64,000 nucleotides of DNA from Mesorhizobium sp. J428 (lineage in GTDB: Bacteria; Pseudomonadota; Alphaproteobacteria; Rhizobiales; Rhizobiaceae), in NCBI RefSeq assembly GCF_024699925.1, contig NZ_JAJOMX010000001.1:2518001-2582000 (forward strand), read 5' to 3'. The notes under the pieces were generated by a model. That model searched no databases and had not been told where the DNA came from. It was given only the letters and a program-made list of their open reading frames with translations. The translations under genes and the position numbers were made by a program. Shown here one piece after another: positions 38,550 through 47,902 of the stretch; the first letter of the stretch is position 1, and each line of letters starts with the position of its first letter.

Positions 38550-39689
38550 ATGCGCCTCTCGATCCCGGCTTCGGCCTTCGTCGCGTCGATCGTCGGTTTC
38601 GGCGGCACGCTGGCGCTGATCATCGCCGCGGCGAATGCGGTGGGCGCGACGACGCTGGAAACGGCGAGCATGGTCACAGCGCTGTGCCTCGCCATGACCG
38701 TCGAGACGGCATATCTTTCGTGGAAGACGAAGATGCCGGTGATCAGCGCCTGGTCGACGCCGGGCGCGGCTCTCATCGCAGCGTCGAGCGGCTTCACGAT
38801 GGCGGAGGCGGTGGGAGCCTTCATCGTCGCCGCCGTTCTTCTGGTTGCGACCGGGCTGTTCAGGCCGCTGACCCGGCTTGTCTCGCGCATCCCGGCTTCG
38901 GTGTCGTCGGGCATGCTGGCCGGTATTGTCGTCACCTTCGTTTCGGGCGCGTTCAAGACGGTGGCGGTGGATCCGCTGCTGATCCTGCCCCTGCTGGCGG
39001 CCTTCTTCGTGATCCGCCTGTTCAACCCGGCGCTTTCGGTGCTGGCGGTGCTGATTGGCGGCGGCGTGCTCGCGGTGCTTCTCGGGCGGGTCGGCGACCT
39101 GCCGGCGCCGGAACTGTCGACGCTCACCTTCATCGCGCCGCAGTTCACCACGGCCGCGCTCGTCGGCCTCGCGATACCGCTCTACCTCGTCACGATGGCT
39201 TCGCAGAACCTGTCGGGATTGGCCGTGCTGAAGGCGGCCGGCTACGAGCCGCCGGCGGGCGAACTGATCGCCGCGACCGGCCTCATCTCCCTGATCACTG
39301 CGCCGCTTGGCGCGCTGACCACCAATCTGGCGGCGATCTCGGCGGCGATCTCTACCGGCCCCGACGTGCATCCAGATCCTGCCGAACGGTGGAAGACCGG
39401 TCCGTTCTATGCGCTGTTCTATTTGCTCTTTGCCCTGTTCGGCGCATCGCTGGTGGCGATCTTCGCGGTGCTACCGCCGTCGCTGATCGCGCTGGTAGCG
39501 GGGCTGGGCCTGATGGCGCCGCTGGTGAACGCGATGACGATCGCACTCAAGGAGGAGAGCGAGCGCATCCCGGCGATCACGGCGTTTGCCGCCACGGCTT
39601 CGGGCCTGGTCTTCGCGGGCATAGGCTCCGCCTTCTGGGGGCTGGTGGCGGGCCTGATCGTGCTCGGCCTCGGCCAGCTGCGGCGCTAG
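38550..39689 (+). CDS. BenE-family benzoate/H+ symporter-like transporter
   Basis: The 379-residue membrane protein has about 12 segments, with VISAWSTPGAALIAASSGFT, IPLYLVTMASQNLSGLAVLK and ITAPLGALTTNLAAISAAIS. These motifs mark the BenE family. The first identified member moves benzoate; here the substrate is unproven. It follows the hydrolase with 10 bases of spacing, so the two are likely co-transcribed. Confidence 0.9.
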   Translation: MRLSIPASAFVASIVGFGGTLALIIAAANAVGATTLETASMVTALCLAMTVETAYLSWKTKMPVISAWSTPGAALIAASSGFTMAEAVGAFIVAAVLLVATGLFRPLTRLVSRIPASVSSGMLAGIVVTFVSGAFKTVAVDPLLILPLLAAFFVIRLFNPALSVLAVLIGGGVLAVLLGRVGDLPAPELSTLTFIAPQFTTAALVGLAIPLYLVTMASQNLSGLAVLKAAGYEPPAGELIAATGLISLITAPLGALTTNLAAISAAISTGPDVHPDPAERWKTGPFYALFYLLFALFGASLVAIFAVLPPSLIALVAGLGLMAPLVNAMTIALKEESERIPAITAFAATASGLVFAGIGSAFWGLVAGLIVLGLGQLRR

Positions 39690-39797
39690 CGCTTTACGTA
39701 ACTTTACATTGCGATGTCTTGAATCGGGAGGTGGCCGGGGCCATCTCGAATCCAAGGCAGCCGGGTGGGTTGCCGGTAACCAAAGGAACGGAAACTG

Positions 39798-40259
39798 ATG
39801 AACACGACTGCACTGATCCGTCCGGCCTGGACGCCGGCGACCATTGCTCTCATGGTGATCGGCTTCATGGTGTTCTGGCCGCTTGGCCTTGCCATGCTCG
39901 CCTACATCATCTGGGGCGACCGGCTTGACGGCTTCAAGCGCGACGTGAACGGCGCGACGGACCGCATCTTCGGCTCCTGCCGCAAGGCCGGCTCCTGGAA
40001 GGCGCATGCCCGCACCGGCAACGTCGCCTTCGACGACTGGCGCGAGAAGGAACTGGAACGCCTGGCCGAGGAGCGCCGCAAGCTCGACGAAACACTGGCC
40101 GAATTCGACGCCTATGCGCGCGAACTGCGCCGCGCGAAGGACCAGCAGGAGTTCGACCGCTTCATGTCTGGGCGCTCGCGCAACACGCCTGCCCCGACAG
40201 AGCAGCGCAAGCCTGCGAAGCGAGGCAAAGGCTCGGAAGGTCTTCTCGACGACGTGTGA
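39798..40259 (+). CDS. DUF2852 membrane protein
   Basis: The 153-residue protein has a hydrophobic N-terminal segment (TIALMVIGFMVFWPLGLAML) followed by YIIWGDRLDGFKRDV, a charged coiled-coil (AFDDWREKELERLAEERRKL) and a basic tail. This is the layout of DUF2852, found widely in Rhizobiales, with no known role. GGAACGG lies upstream of the ATG, and a terminator-like stem follows the stop. Confidence 0.88.
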   Translation: MNTTALIRPAWTPATIALMVIGFMVFWPLGLAMLAYIIWGDRLDGFKRDVNGATDRIFGSCRKAGSWKAHARTGNVAFDDWREKELERLAEERRKLDETLAEFDAYARELRRAKDQQEFDRFMSGRSRNTPAPTEQRKPAKRGKGSEGLLDDV

Positions 40260-40285
40260 TCGGGGCTCACGCCCCACCCAAAAAG

Positions 40286-40309
40286 ACGGCGCCGCCCAAA
40301 CGGCGCCGT
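40286..40309. terminator. Bidirectional terminator between convergent genes
   Basis: ACGGCGCCG (40286-40294) pairs with CGGCGCCGT (40301-40309), followed by TTTTC on the plus strand. On the minus strand the stem is followed by CTTTTT. It serves both the DUF2852 gene and the small gene at 40312. Confidence 0.85.
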
Positions 40310-40311
40310 TT

Positions 40312-40512
40312 TCATATCCGACTTCGCGACGACTGCGACTCGGCCTGGTCAAGTCGTAGGAGGTATTCCCCGAATACCTCATTAGTATTCGTATCGGGGC
40401 GGAAGACGGTCAGGCGCGACAGGAACCGGCGGTTCCCGGTGTGCGACAGCTGATCGCGGATCAGCGACGACAGATCGTCTTCGCCCCCTCTGATTTTGCT
40501 GCCTTTGGTCAT
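40312..40512 (-). CDS. Small hypothetical protein
   Basis: The 66-residue protein starts MTKGSKIRGGEDDLSSLIRD with a GAGAGAGG-like site upstream. It is charged and soluble, with TGNRRFLSRLTVFRPDTNTN and EVFGEYLLRLDQAE. It is unrecognised. Support comes from the ribosome site, the AT-rich divergent region upstream and the terminator just downstream. Confidence 0.55.
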   Translation of the reverse strand: MTKGSKIRGGEDDLSSLIRDQLSHTGNRRFLSRLTVFRPDTNTNEVFGEYLLRLDQAESQSSRSRI

Positions 40513-40692
40513 GGTCCAAGCCTCTCTCTTGGAAAGGTGAACTCATCCTGCGCCCGATCGTTCCGAGAGTGAACGGATCGTTCGAGTTAAGGTAAAATTT
40601 GAATGAATTGGAAACTGGCCGGATTTCCAGGCACAGCCTGAATGACGGCGGGCGGCCGAAGCCGCCCGCCCTAACTGCTCCAGCCGCCGCGC

Positions 40693-41694
40693 TCAGCGCA
40701 CGCCGGCGTTCTGCGAGATCCAGTCCTTGTATTTGGCGATGCGCGTATAGACGCCGTATGCGTTGCGGTGGCCGCAGGGCATTTCGGCGTCGAGCGGACC
40801 TTCGCCCCAGCTCACGATGCCGATCTGGACCGGGCCGGCGGAGCCTTCGGAGAACAGCGGGCCGCCGCTGTCGCCCTGGCAGGCGTCGCGCGCGCCGTCG
40901 GGCTCTCCGGCACAAACCATGTTGCCGGTAAGCGGATCGCCCATGGCGGGCTCCAGCGCCGGGCCGATCTGGTCCAGAGCCTCTTCGGACATGCGGAAGC
41001 GGCCGACATAGCGCGAGAGGACGTATTTCATGTCCTCGCCGTAGATCCGTTTGATGCCCGAATTGCAGGTAGCGTTCGGGAACAGCCGCATCTGCGCCTT
41101 GAGCAGGTTGCGTGGGAAGCCGCCGTTTTCCATGCGGCCCCAGCCGGTGACCGTAACGTGGCCGTCCTCGACGTCGGCCTTGGTCAGCTTGACCGGCTTC
41201 TCGGTCGCCTTGGTCTTGAGCTTCATCAGGCCGATGTCGTTGTCCAATGCATAAGGGTCGTAGCCCTCGTGCACGATGATCTTCTCGACCTCATGCCGGG
41301 TGCCTTCGGCGAGATCGGTCGCACCGGTGAGAACCACGACCGTTTCGGCGCCGATCGGCGCGCCGGCCTGCACGAGGCAGTGCGCGGCGGTGAGCACCCA
41401 GTCGGGGGCGATTAGACTGCCGCCGCAGAACTGGGCGTTCAGCTGCGAGTCCGTCGAGGCATCCAGCGAGCCGCTGAACAGCAGCGCGACCTGGAAGGGA
41501 TACTCCCCCTGCTCGGTGGCGTAGCCGCCGACCACGCGGTCGTCTTCCGCCTTGGCGCGCGCCTCGGTGACGCGGCTCATGGGCGAGAGCTCGGGCCGTT
41601 CGCCCGCGTTCTGCGCGGCGGCCGGAAAGGCCGCGAGCGCCGTTGTGCCGACGAGCGCAAGGAGCGCCAGCCCGCATGTCAGAGTCCTGGTCAT
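40693..41694 (-). CDS. Secreted trypsin-like (S1) serine protease
   Basis: The 333-residue protein has a signal peptide (MTRTLTCGLALLALVGTTAL, cut near AAAQ) and a pro-region ending before VVGGYATEQGEYPFQVALLF. The triad is complete: VLTAAHC (His), YDPYALDNDIGLMKL (Asp) and ACQGDSGGPLF (Ser). The aspartate six residues before the catalytic serine (DACQGDSGG) predicts trypsin-like cutting after Lys/Arg. It would act in the periplasm or outside. The longer frame from 41769 is rejected. Confidence 0.93.
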   Translation of the reverse strand: MTRTLTCGLALLALVGTTALAAFPAAAQNAGERPELSPMSRVTEARAKAEDDRVVGGYATEQGEYPFQVALLFSGSLDASTDSQLNAQFCGGSLIAPDWVLTAAHCLVQAGAPIGAETVVVLTGATDLAEGTRHEVEKIIVHEGYDPYALDNDIGLMKLKTKATEKPVKLTKADVEDGHVTVTGWGRMENGGFPRNLLKAQMRLFPNATCNSGIKRIYGEDMKYVLSRYVGRFRMSEEALDQIGPALEPAMGDPLTGNMVCAGEPDGARDACQGDSGGPLFSEGSAGPVQIGIVSWGEGPLDAEMPCGHRNAYGVYTRIAKYKDWISQNAGVR

Positions 41695-41978
41695 CTGCAA
41701 GTTCGTACCTCCTGAGACGTTTCGTTCCCGCGGGTGCGACCTGCGAAGCCGCCCGCCCTTTGCCGTCAAAGCCCCAAAGCCATCAAATACTCTTCAGGCA
41801 AAGTCGCCAAGATTGATTGGCGGCAATGTAGGAATATTTGCGGCATAATCTTCCCAGGGGCACATGATGCTTATGCCCTTGGAAAATCGCGAGGATTTGT
41901 ATCGGGCGTGTGTCGGCGAAAGCGCATGCGCAGGACCGGCCGCCGCGATCTCGACATGATCAGCATGCGACGGGAAGG

Positions 41979-42854
41979 TCAGTCCCGTATGGCGATGTCC
42001 ATCGCGAAAGCCGCCGTTTCGCCCGGCGCGATCGGAACGATGCCGGGCCTGGCGAAGATGTCGCCATCGAAGCCCTCCGGATCGGCATGGCCGGCCCATG
42101 GTTCGATGCAGAGGAAATCCGCACTCGGCTTCATCCAGATGCCCAGAAAGGGCAGGTTGCGGAAGCCGAGCTCGATCGCAAGTGGCGCGCCCGGCGCCTC
42201 GAAGCGGACGCGGCGGCCGCGCAGCGACGTCAGCATCATTGCGCCGTCGTCGAACAGGCGCTCGGACAGCGGCAGAACGCCGCCCTTGGCATCGAGAATC
42301 GAGCCCTCGGGAAGGATCAGCCCGTTGCGAGCGCGGAAGACCTCAAGCTGCTCGTCGGCATCGAAGACGAGGCGGTGGCTGTCCTTGGCGAGGCCGGACA
42401 GCAGGGGCCAGCGGAAGCCCGGGTGGAAACCGAAGCTCGCCGGCAGGATCGTCCCGCCGGGATTACGCACCGTGGCGTCGACGGACAGGACTTCGCCCGC
42501 AAGAACGTAGGCGATGTCGAGGACGAAGGGGAACGGATAGTGGAGCTGCGTAGCCAGGGAATCGGCGAGCCGCAGCAGGCAGCGGTCCGCGCCGCGCTCC
42601 ACCACCTCGAATGCCATTGCATGCGCAAAGCCGTGCAGCGGCATTGGATAGGATGTCTTACCCACTCGGATCCGGTCATTTGCGCTTCGCCCGACCACAG
42701 GAAACAGGATCGGACTCGAATGGTCCCACCACCGGGCGTCGCCGCGCCAGAGGAGATCGCCATGGTCGCGATGGCAAAGGCCGGTCAGCTCGGCTCCAAA
42801 GCTCGAGATGCGCGCTTCGGTCCGGCCGGACCGGAGCAGGAGTTCTTGCGCCAT
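41979..42854 (-). CDS. Aldose 1-epimerase family protein
   Basis: The 291-residue protein opens TEARISSFGAELTGLCHRDH, then SPILFPVVGRSANDRIRVGK, PMPLHGFAHAMAFEVVERGA (catalytic His), GFHPGFRWPLL and CIEPWAGHADPEGF near the end (with a catalytic Glu region). This is the pattern of the YihR-like aldose 1-epimerase family. It interconverts anomers of an unknown sugar. It is divergent from the GntR regulator at 42986, which may control it. Confidence 0.9.
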   Translation of the reverse strand: MAQELLLRSGRTEARISSFGAELTGLCHRDHGDLLWRGDARWWDHSSPILFPVVGRSANDRIRVGKTSYPMPLHGFAHAMAFEVVERGADRCLLRLADSLATQLHYPFPFVLDIAYVLAGEVLSVDATVRNPGGTILPASFGFHPGFRWPLLSGLAKDSHRLVFDADEQLEVFRARNGLILPEGSILDAKGGVLPLSERLFDDGAMMLTSLRGRRVRFEAPGAPLAIELGFRNLPFLGIWMKPSADFLCIEPWAGHADPEGFDGDIFARPGIVPIAPGETAAFAMDIAIRD

Positions 42855-42985
42855 GGACTGCGCCTTCCGGAGGGGTTTCCTACGTGGCCCGGGAATGTGA
42901 TATGACGTAGCTCACTATCCGAAGCAGGGCGGGTTGCGCAATTTGAAGTCGGTTCCAGCGGTCGAAATGGTGGGTCGTTACCCGC

Positions 42986-43672
42986 ATGTATAGTTTCCTC
43001 CAGCCGCTCGAACGAACCGGACGTGGTTCGACAACGGAGCGCGTCTACAGCGCGCTGCGCGACGCGATCGTCCATCGCCATCTGAGACCCGGCGAGTTCG
43101 TCGACAAGAACCTCGTCTGCGAGCGCCTGGGCGTATCGCGCTTCCCGGTCTCGGAGGCGCTCGGCCGGCTGGCGCGGCAGGGCTTCGTCGAAGTGCTGCC
43201 CCAGCGCGGCACGCGGGTAAGCCGCATCAGCCTGAAGGACGTTCGGCAGAACCTCCTGATCCGCAGAGCGCTCGAGGCCGAGACCGTCCGAGAACTCGCG
43301 CGCCGCAACCCGCCGCCGATGGTCCGGCTGGACGAGAATATCGCCGCGCAGCGCGCGGCACTCGCCGCAGGCGACGACGCGGCCTACTACAACCTCGATA
43401 TCGAGTTCCATTCGATCCTGCAGCAGGAGTTGGGATACCCCTATGTGACGGCGACCATCGACGCCGCGCGCGCCGGCCTCGACCGGGTGCGCCGCATGCT
43501 GGGCAGCCTGCACCGGATGGAACTGACCTTCGAGGAGCATGCCGCCGTGGTGGAGGCGATCCGGGCCGGCAACAGCGAAGGCGCGGCCGACGCGATGCGC
43601 CGCCACCTCGACAATGTCGACACGCTGCTCGCGAGCTTCGCGTCCGAGAATCCCGACCTGTTCAGCCGGTAG
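42986..43672 (+). CDS. GntR-family (FCD/FadR-type) transcriptional regulator
   Basis: The 228-residue protein has an N-terminal winged helix (TTERVYSALRDAIVHRHLRP, CERLGVSRFPVSEALGRLAR, RGTRVSRISL) and a C-terminal FCD all-helical domain with metal-binding residues (DIEFHSILQQE, EEHAAVVEAI, MRRHLDN). It binds an organic acid or sugar acid ligand in many relatives. It ends 11 bases inside the convergent EamA gene and likely regulates either the divergent epimerase or the adjacent Liv-BKACE cluster. Confidence 0.92.
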   Translation: MYSFLQPLERTGRGSTTERVYSALRDAIVHRHLRPGEFVDKNLVCERLGVSRFPVSEALGRLARQGFVEVLPQRGTRVSRISLKDVRQNLLIRRALEAETVRELARRNPPPMVRLDENIAAQRAALAAGDDAAYYNLDIEFHSILQQELGYPYVTATIDAARAGLDRVRRMLGSLHRMELTFEEHAAVVEAIRAGNSEGAADAMRRHLDNVDTLLASFASENPDLFSR

Positions 43673-44540
43673 CCGCCGCCTTGCGCGGTGCGGCACTCTT
43701 GAGATTGAGCAGGTTGCCGAACAGGATCATCGCAGCCCCGGCGACGGTCCAGGCGTCGAGCATCTCGCTGTAGAGCAGGTAACCCAGCGCGGCCGACAGC
43801 GGCACGCGCAGGAAATCCATCGGGATGACGACGGTCGCGTCGGCATAGGTCATCGCCTTCGCCATGCAGTAGTGCGAGAAGGTGCCGCAGGCGGCGATCA
43901 CGACGATCCAGGCCCAGGCCTCAGCGGATGGCCAGCGCCACACCCAGAGCGCCGGCACGATGCCGATAAGGCCCTGGATGACCAGCATCCAGAACATGAT
44001 CCTGACGACGCTGTCGTAGCGCGTGAGCCCTTTCACCATCGTCACCGAGATGCCGAAGCCGACGGCCATGACCAGCGCGATCAGCTGGCCGGGGGCAACC
44101 TGGTCGAGGCCGGGCCGGACGATGATGGCAACACCGAGGATGCCGAGCACGATCGAGGCGATCTTCAGCCCGCCAATCCGCTCGCCGAGGAAGAGCCCGG
44201 CGAAGATCGCGGTCCATACCGGCATGGTGAATTCGATCGAGATCAGCTGTGCCAGCGGGATCATCGTCAGTGCGAGCAGCCAGGCATACTGGGCGAAGTA
44301 GTGGACGACGTTGCGGCCGACATGCTGGCCGATGACGCTGGTGCGCATCGCGCGCAGCCCGCCGGCGGCGTGGACCAGCGGCCAGAGCAGAACGAGCCCG
44401 ATGACGGCGCGCAGCTCCATGATCTGAAACACGTCGATCTCGATCGTCGCGGCCCGCCCGGCGACGCTCATCAGCAGCATCAGGGTCAGCCATCCCGCCA
44501 TCCACAAGGCGGCCCTCGCGAGCGAAGGGTGTGCACTCAT
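43662..44540 (-). CDS. EamA/DMT-family transporter
   Basis: The 292-residue membrane protein has ten hydrophobic segments in two repeats. MELRAVIGLVLLWPLVHA, PLAQLISIEFTMPVWTAIFA, FLGERIGGLKIASIVLGILG and MDFLRVPLSAALGYLLYSEM are DMT hallmarks. It probably exports or imports a small metabolite. It is 48 bases downstream of livF of operon 2, same strand, and may be the last gene of that transcript. Confidence 0.9.
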   Translation of the reverse strand: MSAHPSLARAALWMAGWLTLMLLMSVAGRAATIEIDVFQIMELRAVIGLVLLWPLVHAAGGLRAMRTSVIGQHVGRNVVHYFAQYAWLLALTMIPLAQLISIEFTMPVWTAIFAGLFLGERIGGLKIASIVLGILGVAIIVRPGLDQVAPGQLIALVMAVGFGISVTMVKGLTRYDSVVRIMFWMLVIQGLIGIVPALWVWRWPSAEAWAWIVVIAACGTFSHYCMAKAMTYADATVVIPMDFLRVPLSAALGYLLYSEMLDAWTVAGAAMILFGNLLNLKSAAPRKAAATG

Positions 44541-44588
44541 GCCTAAGCTTCCTTCCCTTGGCCGGTAGACCGGCCACCGCTTCCCGGT

Positions 44589-45275
44589 TCAGACGCCGAG
44601 ATAGCGGTCCTGTAGCTCCACGGTCAGCTCGTCGGGCCGGCCGGACCATGCCGTCAGTCCCTTCTCGAGCACGACGCAACGGTCAGCGACGGGTAGCAAC
44701 TCCGACATCGTCTTGTCGACGACCAGAATGGATTCTCCATTGGTCTTGAGCGAACGGATGGCGCGCCAGATGTCCTGGCGGATGACGGGCGCGAGGCCCT
44801 CGGTCGCCTCGTCGAGGATCAGAAGGCGGGGATTGGTCATCAATGCGCGGCCGATGGCGAGCATCTGCTGCTCGCCGCCGGAGAGCGTGCGGGCATACTG
44901 CCCCTCACGCTCGCCGAGGCGGGGGAAGAGCGCGGATACCGTATCGAGCGCCCACTTGCCCGGTCGGGCGGCGGCGAGCAGGTTTTCGCGCACGGTCAGG
45001 TTGGCAAAGCAACGGCGGCCCTCCGGCACGAGGCCTATCCCGAGGCGGGCGATGCGGAAGGATTTCTCGCGGATCACGTCGCGGCCAGCGAAGGAGATCG
45101 CGCCGGAGCGGTTCGGCATCAGGCCACAGACGGCGCGGATGGTGGTGGTCTTGCCCATGCCGTTGCGGCCCATCAGCGCCACGACCTCGCCCTCGCCGAC
45201 CGAAAGGTCGACGCCGAACAGAGCCTGGCTGGCGCCGTAAGAGGCTTCGAGGCGCTGGACGGAGAGGAGCATCAT
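44589..45275 (-). CDS. livF: ABC transporter ATP-binding protein LivF (operon 2)
   Basis: The 228-residue ATPase has Walker A GRNGMGKTTTIR, signature RTLSGGEQQMLAIGRAL, Walker B LLILDEATEGLAP and a LivF-type GLVPEGRRCFANLTV segment. In Walker A the usual alanine is Met (GMGKTT). It overlaps livG by 4 bases. Confidence 0.93.
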   Translation of the reverse strand: MMLLSVQRLEASYGASQALFGVDLSVGEGEVVALMGRNGMGKTTTIRAVCGLMPNRSGAISFAGRDVIREKSFRIARLGIGLVPEGRRCFANLTVRENLLAAARPGKWALDTVSALFPRLGEREGQYARTLSGGEQQMLAIGRALMTNPRLLILDEATEGLAPVIRQDIWRAIRSLKTNGESILVVDKTMSELLPVADRCVVLEKGLTAWSGRPDELTVELQDRYLGV

Positions 45276-46021
45276 GCGCTGTCTCCCAGATATGCCTCGC
45301 GCACGGCCGGGTTGGCGCGGATGTCAGTGACCGAGCCGCTGGCGATGATGCGGCCATAGACCAGCACCGAGATACGGTCGGCGAGCGCGAAGACGGCGTC
45401 CATGTCGTGCTCGACCAGAAGGATCGGTGCCTGGGCGCGAAGCCTGTCGAGGAATGTCGTCAGCGCGCGGGAGCCTTCCGGTCCCATCCCGGCCATCGGC
45501 TCGTCGAGCAGGAAGGCCTTCGCGCCGAGCGCAATGGCGATTGCGATTTCGAGCTGGCGGCGCTCGCCATGCGAGAGTTCCGCCGCCGGAACCGACGCGC
45601 GGGCCGACAGTCCGACGCGGTCAAGCGCAGCGCCTGCGGGGTCGAGAAGGCCGCGGTCGTGTATGACGCCGCGCACGAAGCGAAAGCTCGAGCCCTGCCG
45701 CGCCTGCACTGCCAGCATGACATTGCGCAGAGCCGAGAATTCGGGGATCAGCGACGACACCTGGAAGGTGCGACCGAGACCAAGGCGGGCGCGGGCGGCG
45801 ATGCCGAGCGGCAGGATGTCCTGCCCGAGAAAGCGGATCGATCCGGCGTCGGGCTTCAGCGCTCCGGAGATTTGGTGCATCAGCGTCGTCTTCCCGGCGC
45901 CGTTGGGGCCGATCAGCGCGTGAATCTCGCCGGGCTTCAGGTCGAGGCTGACATCGTCGGTCGCCTTGAGCGCGCCGAAGCTCTTCGAGAGGTTGCGCAG
46001 TTCAAGGACCGGCTCAGCCAT
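45272..46021 (-). CDS. livG: ABC transporter ATP-binding protein LivG (operon 2)
   Basis: The 249-residue ATPase has Walker A GPNGAGKTTLMH, LivG-type LGLGRTFQVSSLIPEFSALR, signature ELSHGERRQLEIAIA, Walker B AFLLDEPMAGMGP and H-loop EHDMD. It overlaps livM by 8 bases upstream and livF by 4 downstream. Confidence 0.93.
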   Translation of the reverse strand: MAEPVLELRNLSKSFGALKATDDVSLDLKPGEIHALIGPNGAGKTTLMHQISGALKPDAGSIRFLGQDILPLGIAARARLGLGRTFQVSSLIPEFSALRNVMLAVQARQGSSFRFVRGVIHDRGLLDPAGAALDRVGLSARASVPAAELSHGERRQLEIAIAIALGAKAFLLDEPMAGMGPEGSRALTTFLDRLRAQAPILLVEHDMDAVFALADRISVLVYGRIIASGSVTDIRANPAVREAYLGDSA

Positions 46022-46982
46022 GGCGGGCCTTTCCGGCGATCAGGCCGACGATGCCGCCGCGGGCGAACAGCACGACGCCGAGCAGCATCAGGCCGAGGAA
46101 GAACTGCCAGCGCTCGGTGATGGATCCGAGCCAGTATTCCAGCATGACGTAGAGCATCGCACCTGCGACCGGCCCCGCGAGCCGGCCCGTGCCGCCGAGG
46201 ATGATCAGCACGATCAGTTCGCCCGACATCGGCCAGGCGAGCATGGAGGGGCTGGCGAAGCGGTTGAGTTCGGCGAACATCGCACCGGCCACAGCCGTAA
46301 TCATCGCCGAGAGCATGAAAGCGACGAGGCGAATCGGGAATGGCTCGATGCCGACGGCGGCCACCCTCAGCTCATTCTGCCGCGCCGCCTGGAGAGCCGC
46401 GCCGAAGCGCGAGACGCGGATGCGCCAGAAGATCAGGAGGCCGGCGAGAAGCAGACCGAAGGCGATCAGGAACAGGTCGCGCGGCACGGCGGTGTTGAGG
46501 CCGGGAAACCCATTGCGCAGCGCGATCGACAGCCCGTCCTCGCCACCGTACGCCTTCCAGGAGACGGCAAAGTAGAAGATCATCTGCGCGAAGGCCAGCG
46601 TGATCATGATGAAGTAGACGCCGGAGGTCCTGAGGCTGATCGCTCCGGTAATGGCGGCAACGAGGCCGGCGGCGAGCGCAGCGAGGAGCCAGACGAGCGG
46701 CATCGAAGCGGGAAGGTCCATGCCGAGCAACGGTTCCGCATTCATCGCATGCGTGGCGACAATGCCGGCCGCGTAACCGCCGATGCCGAAGAAAGCGGCA
46801 TGGCCGAAGGAGACGAGGCCGCCAAGGCCGAGCGCGATATTGAGTCCGACCGCGGCGAGAGCGAGGATCGCCATGCGGGTGGCAAGCGTCGTGTAGAAGG
46901 GGTAGCCGAGTGCCTGCGTCGCAAAGGGAAGCGCGAGGAGGCCGGCGAGAATTGCGAGGGTGAGGAGGCGTTCGCGGGTCAT
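46014..46982 (-). CDS. livM: Branched-chain amino acid-type ABC transporter permease LivM (operon 2)
   Basis: The 322-residue membrane protein has NIALGLGGLVSFGHAAFFGI, the LivM signature, GVYFIMITLAFAQMIFYFAV and GGTGRLAGPVAGAMLYVMLE, the coupling region. It shares a base with livH at 46982, so translation is coupled. Confidence 0.92.
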   Translation of the reverse strand: MTRERLLTLAILAGLLALPFATQALGYPFYTTLATRMAILALAAVGLNIALGLGGLVSFGHAAFFGIGGYAAGIVATHAMNAEPLLGMDLPASMPLVWLLAALAAGLVAAITGAISLRTSGVYFIMITLAFAQMIFYFAVSWKAYGGEDGLSIALRNGFPGLNTAVPRDLFLIAFGLLLAGLLIFWRIRVSRFGAALQAARQNELRVAAVGIEPFPIRLVAFMLSAMITAVAGAMFAELNRFASPSMLAWPMSGELIVLIILGGTGRLAGPVAGAMLYVMLEYWLGSITERWQFFLGLMLLGVVLFARGGIVGLIAGKARHG

Positions 46983-47902
46983 TACGCCCCCGCCGCAAAC
47001 AGGCCCTTGGGCCGGAGCGCCAGGATCGCCGCCATGACGATATAGATCAGCATCGATGACAGCGCGCCGCCGAGGCTCGCGGCCTGGGCGGGGCCGAGGA
47101 GGGCCGTCAGCAGTTGCGGCAGGAAGATGCGACCCATCGTGTCGACCACGCCGACCAGAAGCGCGCCAAGGAAGGCGCCCTTGATCGAGCCAATGCCACC
47201 GATGACGATGACCACGAAGGCGAGGATCAGCACCGGCTCGCCCATGCCGACCTGCACCGACTGCAGTGCGCCCACCAGCGCGCCGGCGAGGCCGGCAAGC
47301 GCGGCGCCGAGCGCAAAGACGACAGTGTAGAGCGTGCGGATGTCGACGCCGAGCGCGCCGATCATTTCGCGGTCGCTCTCGCCGGCGCGGATACGCATGC
47401 CGAGTCGGGTGCGCGAGATGAGCAGGTAGAGCCCGAACGCGACCGCGAGGCCGGCGAGGATGATCGCGAGGCGATAGAGCGGATAGTGCACGCCGCCCGG
47501 CAGCGCGACCGCACCAGTCAGCGCTGGCGGGATGTCGAGATAAAGCGGGAACGAGCCGAATAGCCAGCGCGTGCCCTCGGAAAACACTAGGATCAGCGCG
47601 AAGGTGGCAAGTACCTGGTCGAGATGGTCGCGCTCATAGAGCTTGCGGATGACGGCGACCTCGACGATCGCACCGGCCGCTGCGGCTGCCGCGAGGCTGG
47701 CGATCAGCCCGAGCCAAAACGAACCCGTCCACGCCGCGACCGTGGCGCAGGCGAAGGCTCCGACCATGTAGAGCGAGCCGTGGGCGAGATTGATCAGCCC
47801 CATGACGCCGAAGATCAGCGTCAGCCCGGCCGCCATCAGGAAAAGCATGACGCCGAGCTGCAGGCCGTTCAGGAGTTGTTCGATAATGAGAGCTGCGGTC
47901 AT
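46982..47902 (-). CDS. livH: Branched-chain amino acid-type ABC transporter permease LivH (operon 2)
   Basis: The 306-residue membrane protein has AAGLTLIFGVMGLINLAHGS, the LivH motif, and IGGIGSIKGAFLGALLVGVV near the end. It overlaps the BKACE gene by 4 bases, which ties transport directly to that enzyme. Confidence 0.92.
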   Translation of the reverse strand: MTAALIIEQLLNGLQLGVMLFLMAAGLTLIFGVMGLINLAHGSLYMVGAFACATVAAWTGSFWLGLIASLAAAAAAGAIVEVAVIRKLYERDHLDQVLATFALILVFSEGTRWLFGSFPLYLDIPPALTGAVALPGGVHYPLYRLAIILAGLAVAFGLYLLISRTRLGMRIRAGESDREMIGALGVDIRTLYTVVFALGAALAGLAGALVGALQSVQVGMGEPVLILAFVVIVIGGIGSIKGAFLGALLVGVVDTMGRIFLPQLLTALLGPAQAASLGGALSSMLIYIVMAAILALRPKGLFAAGA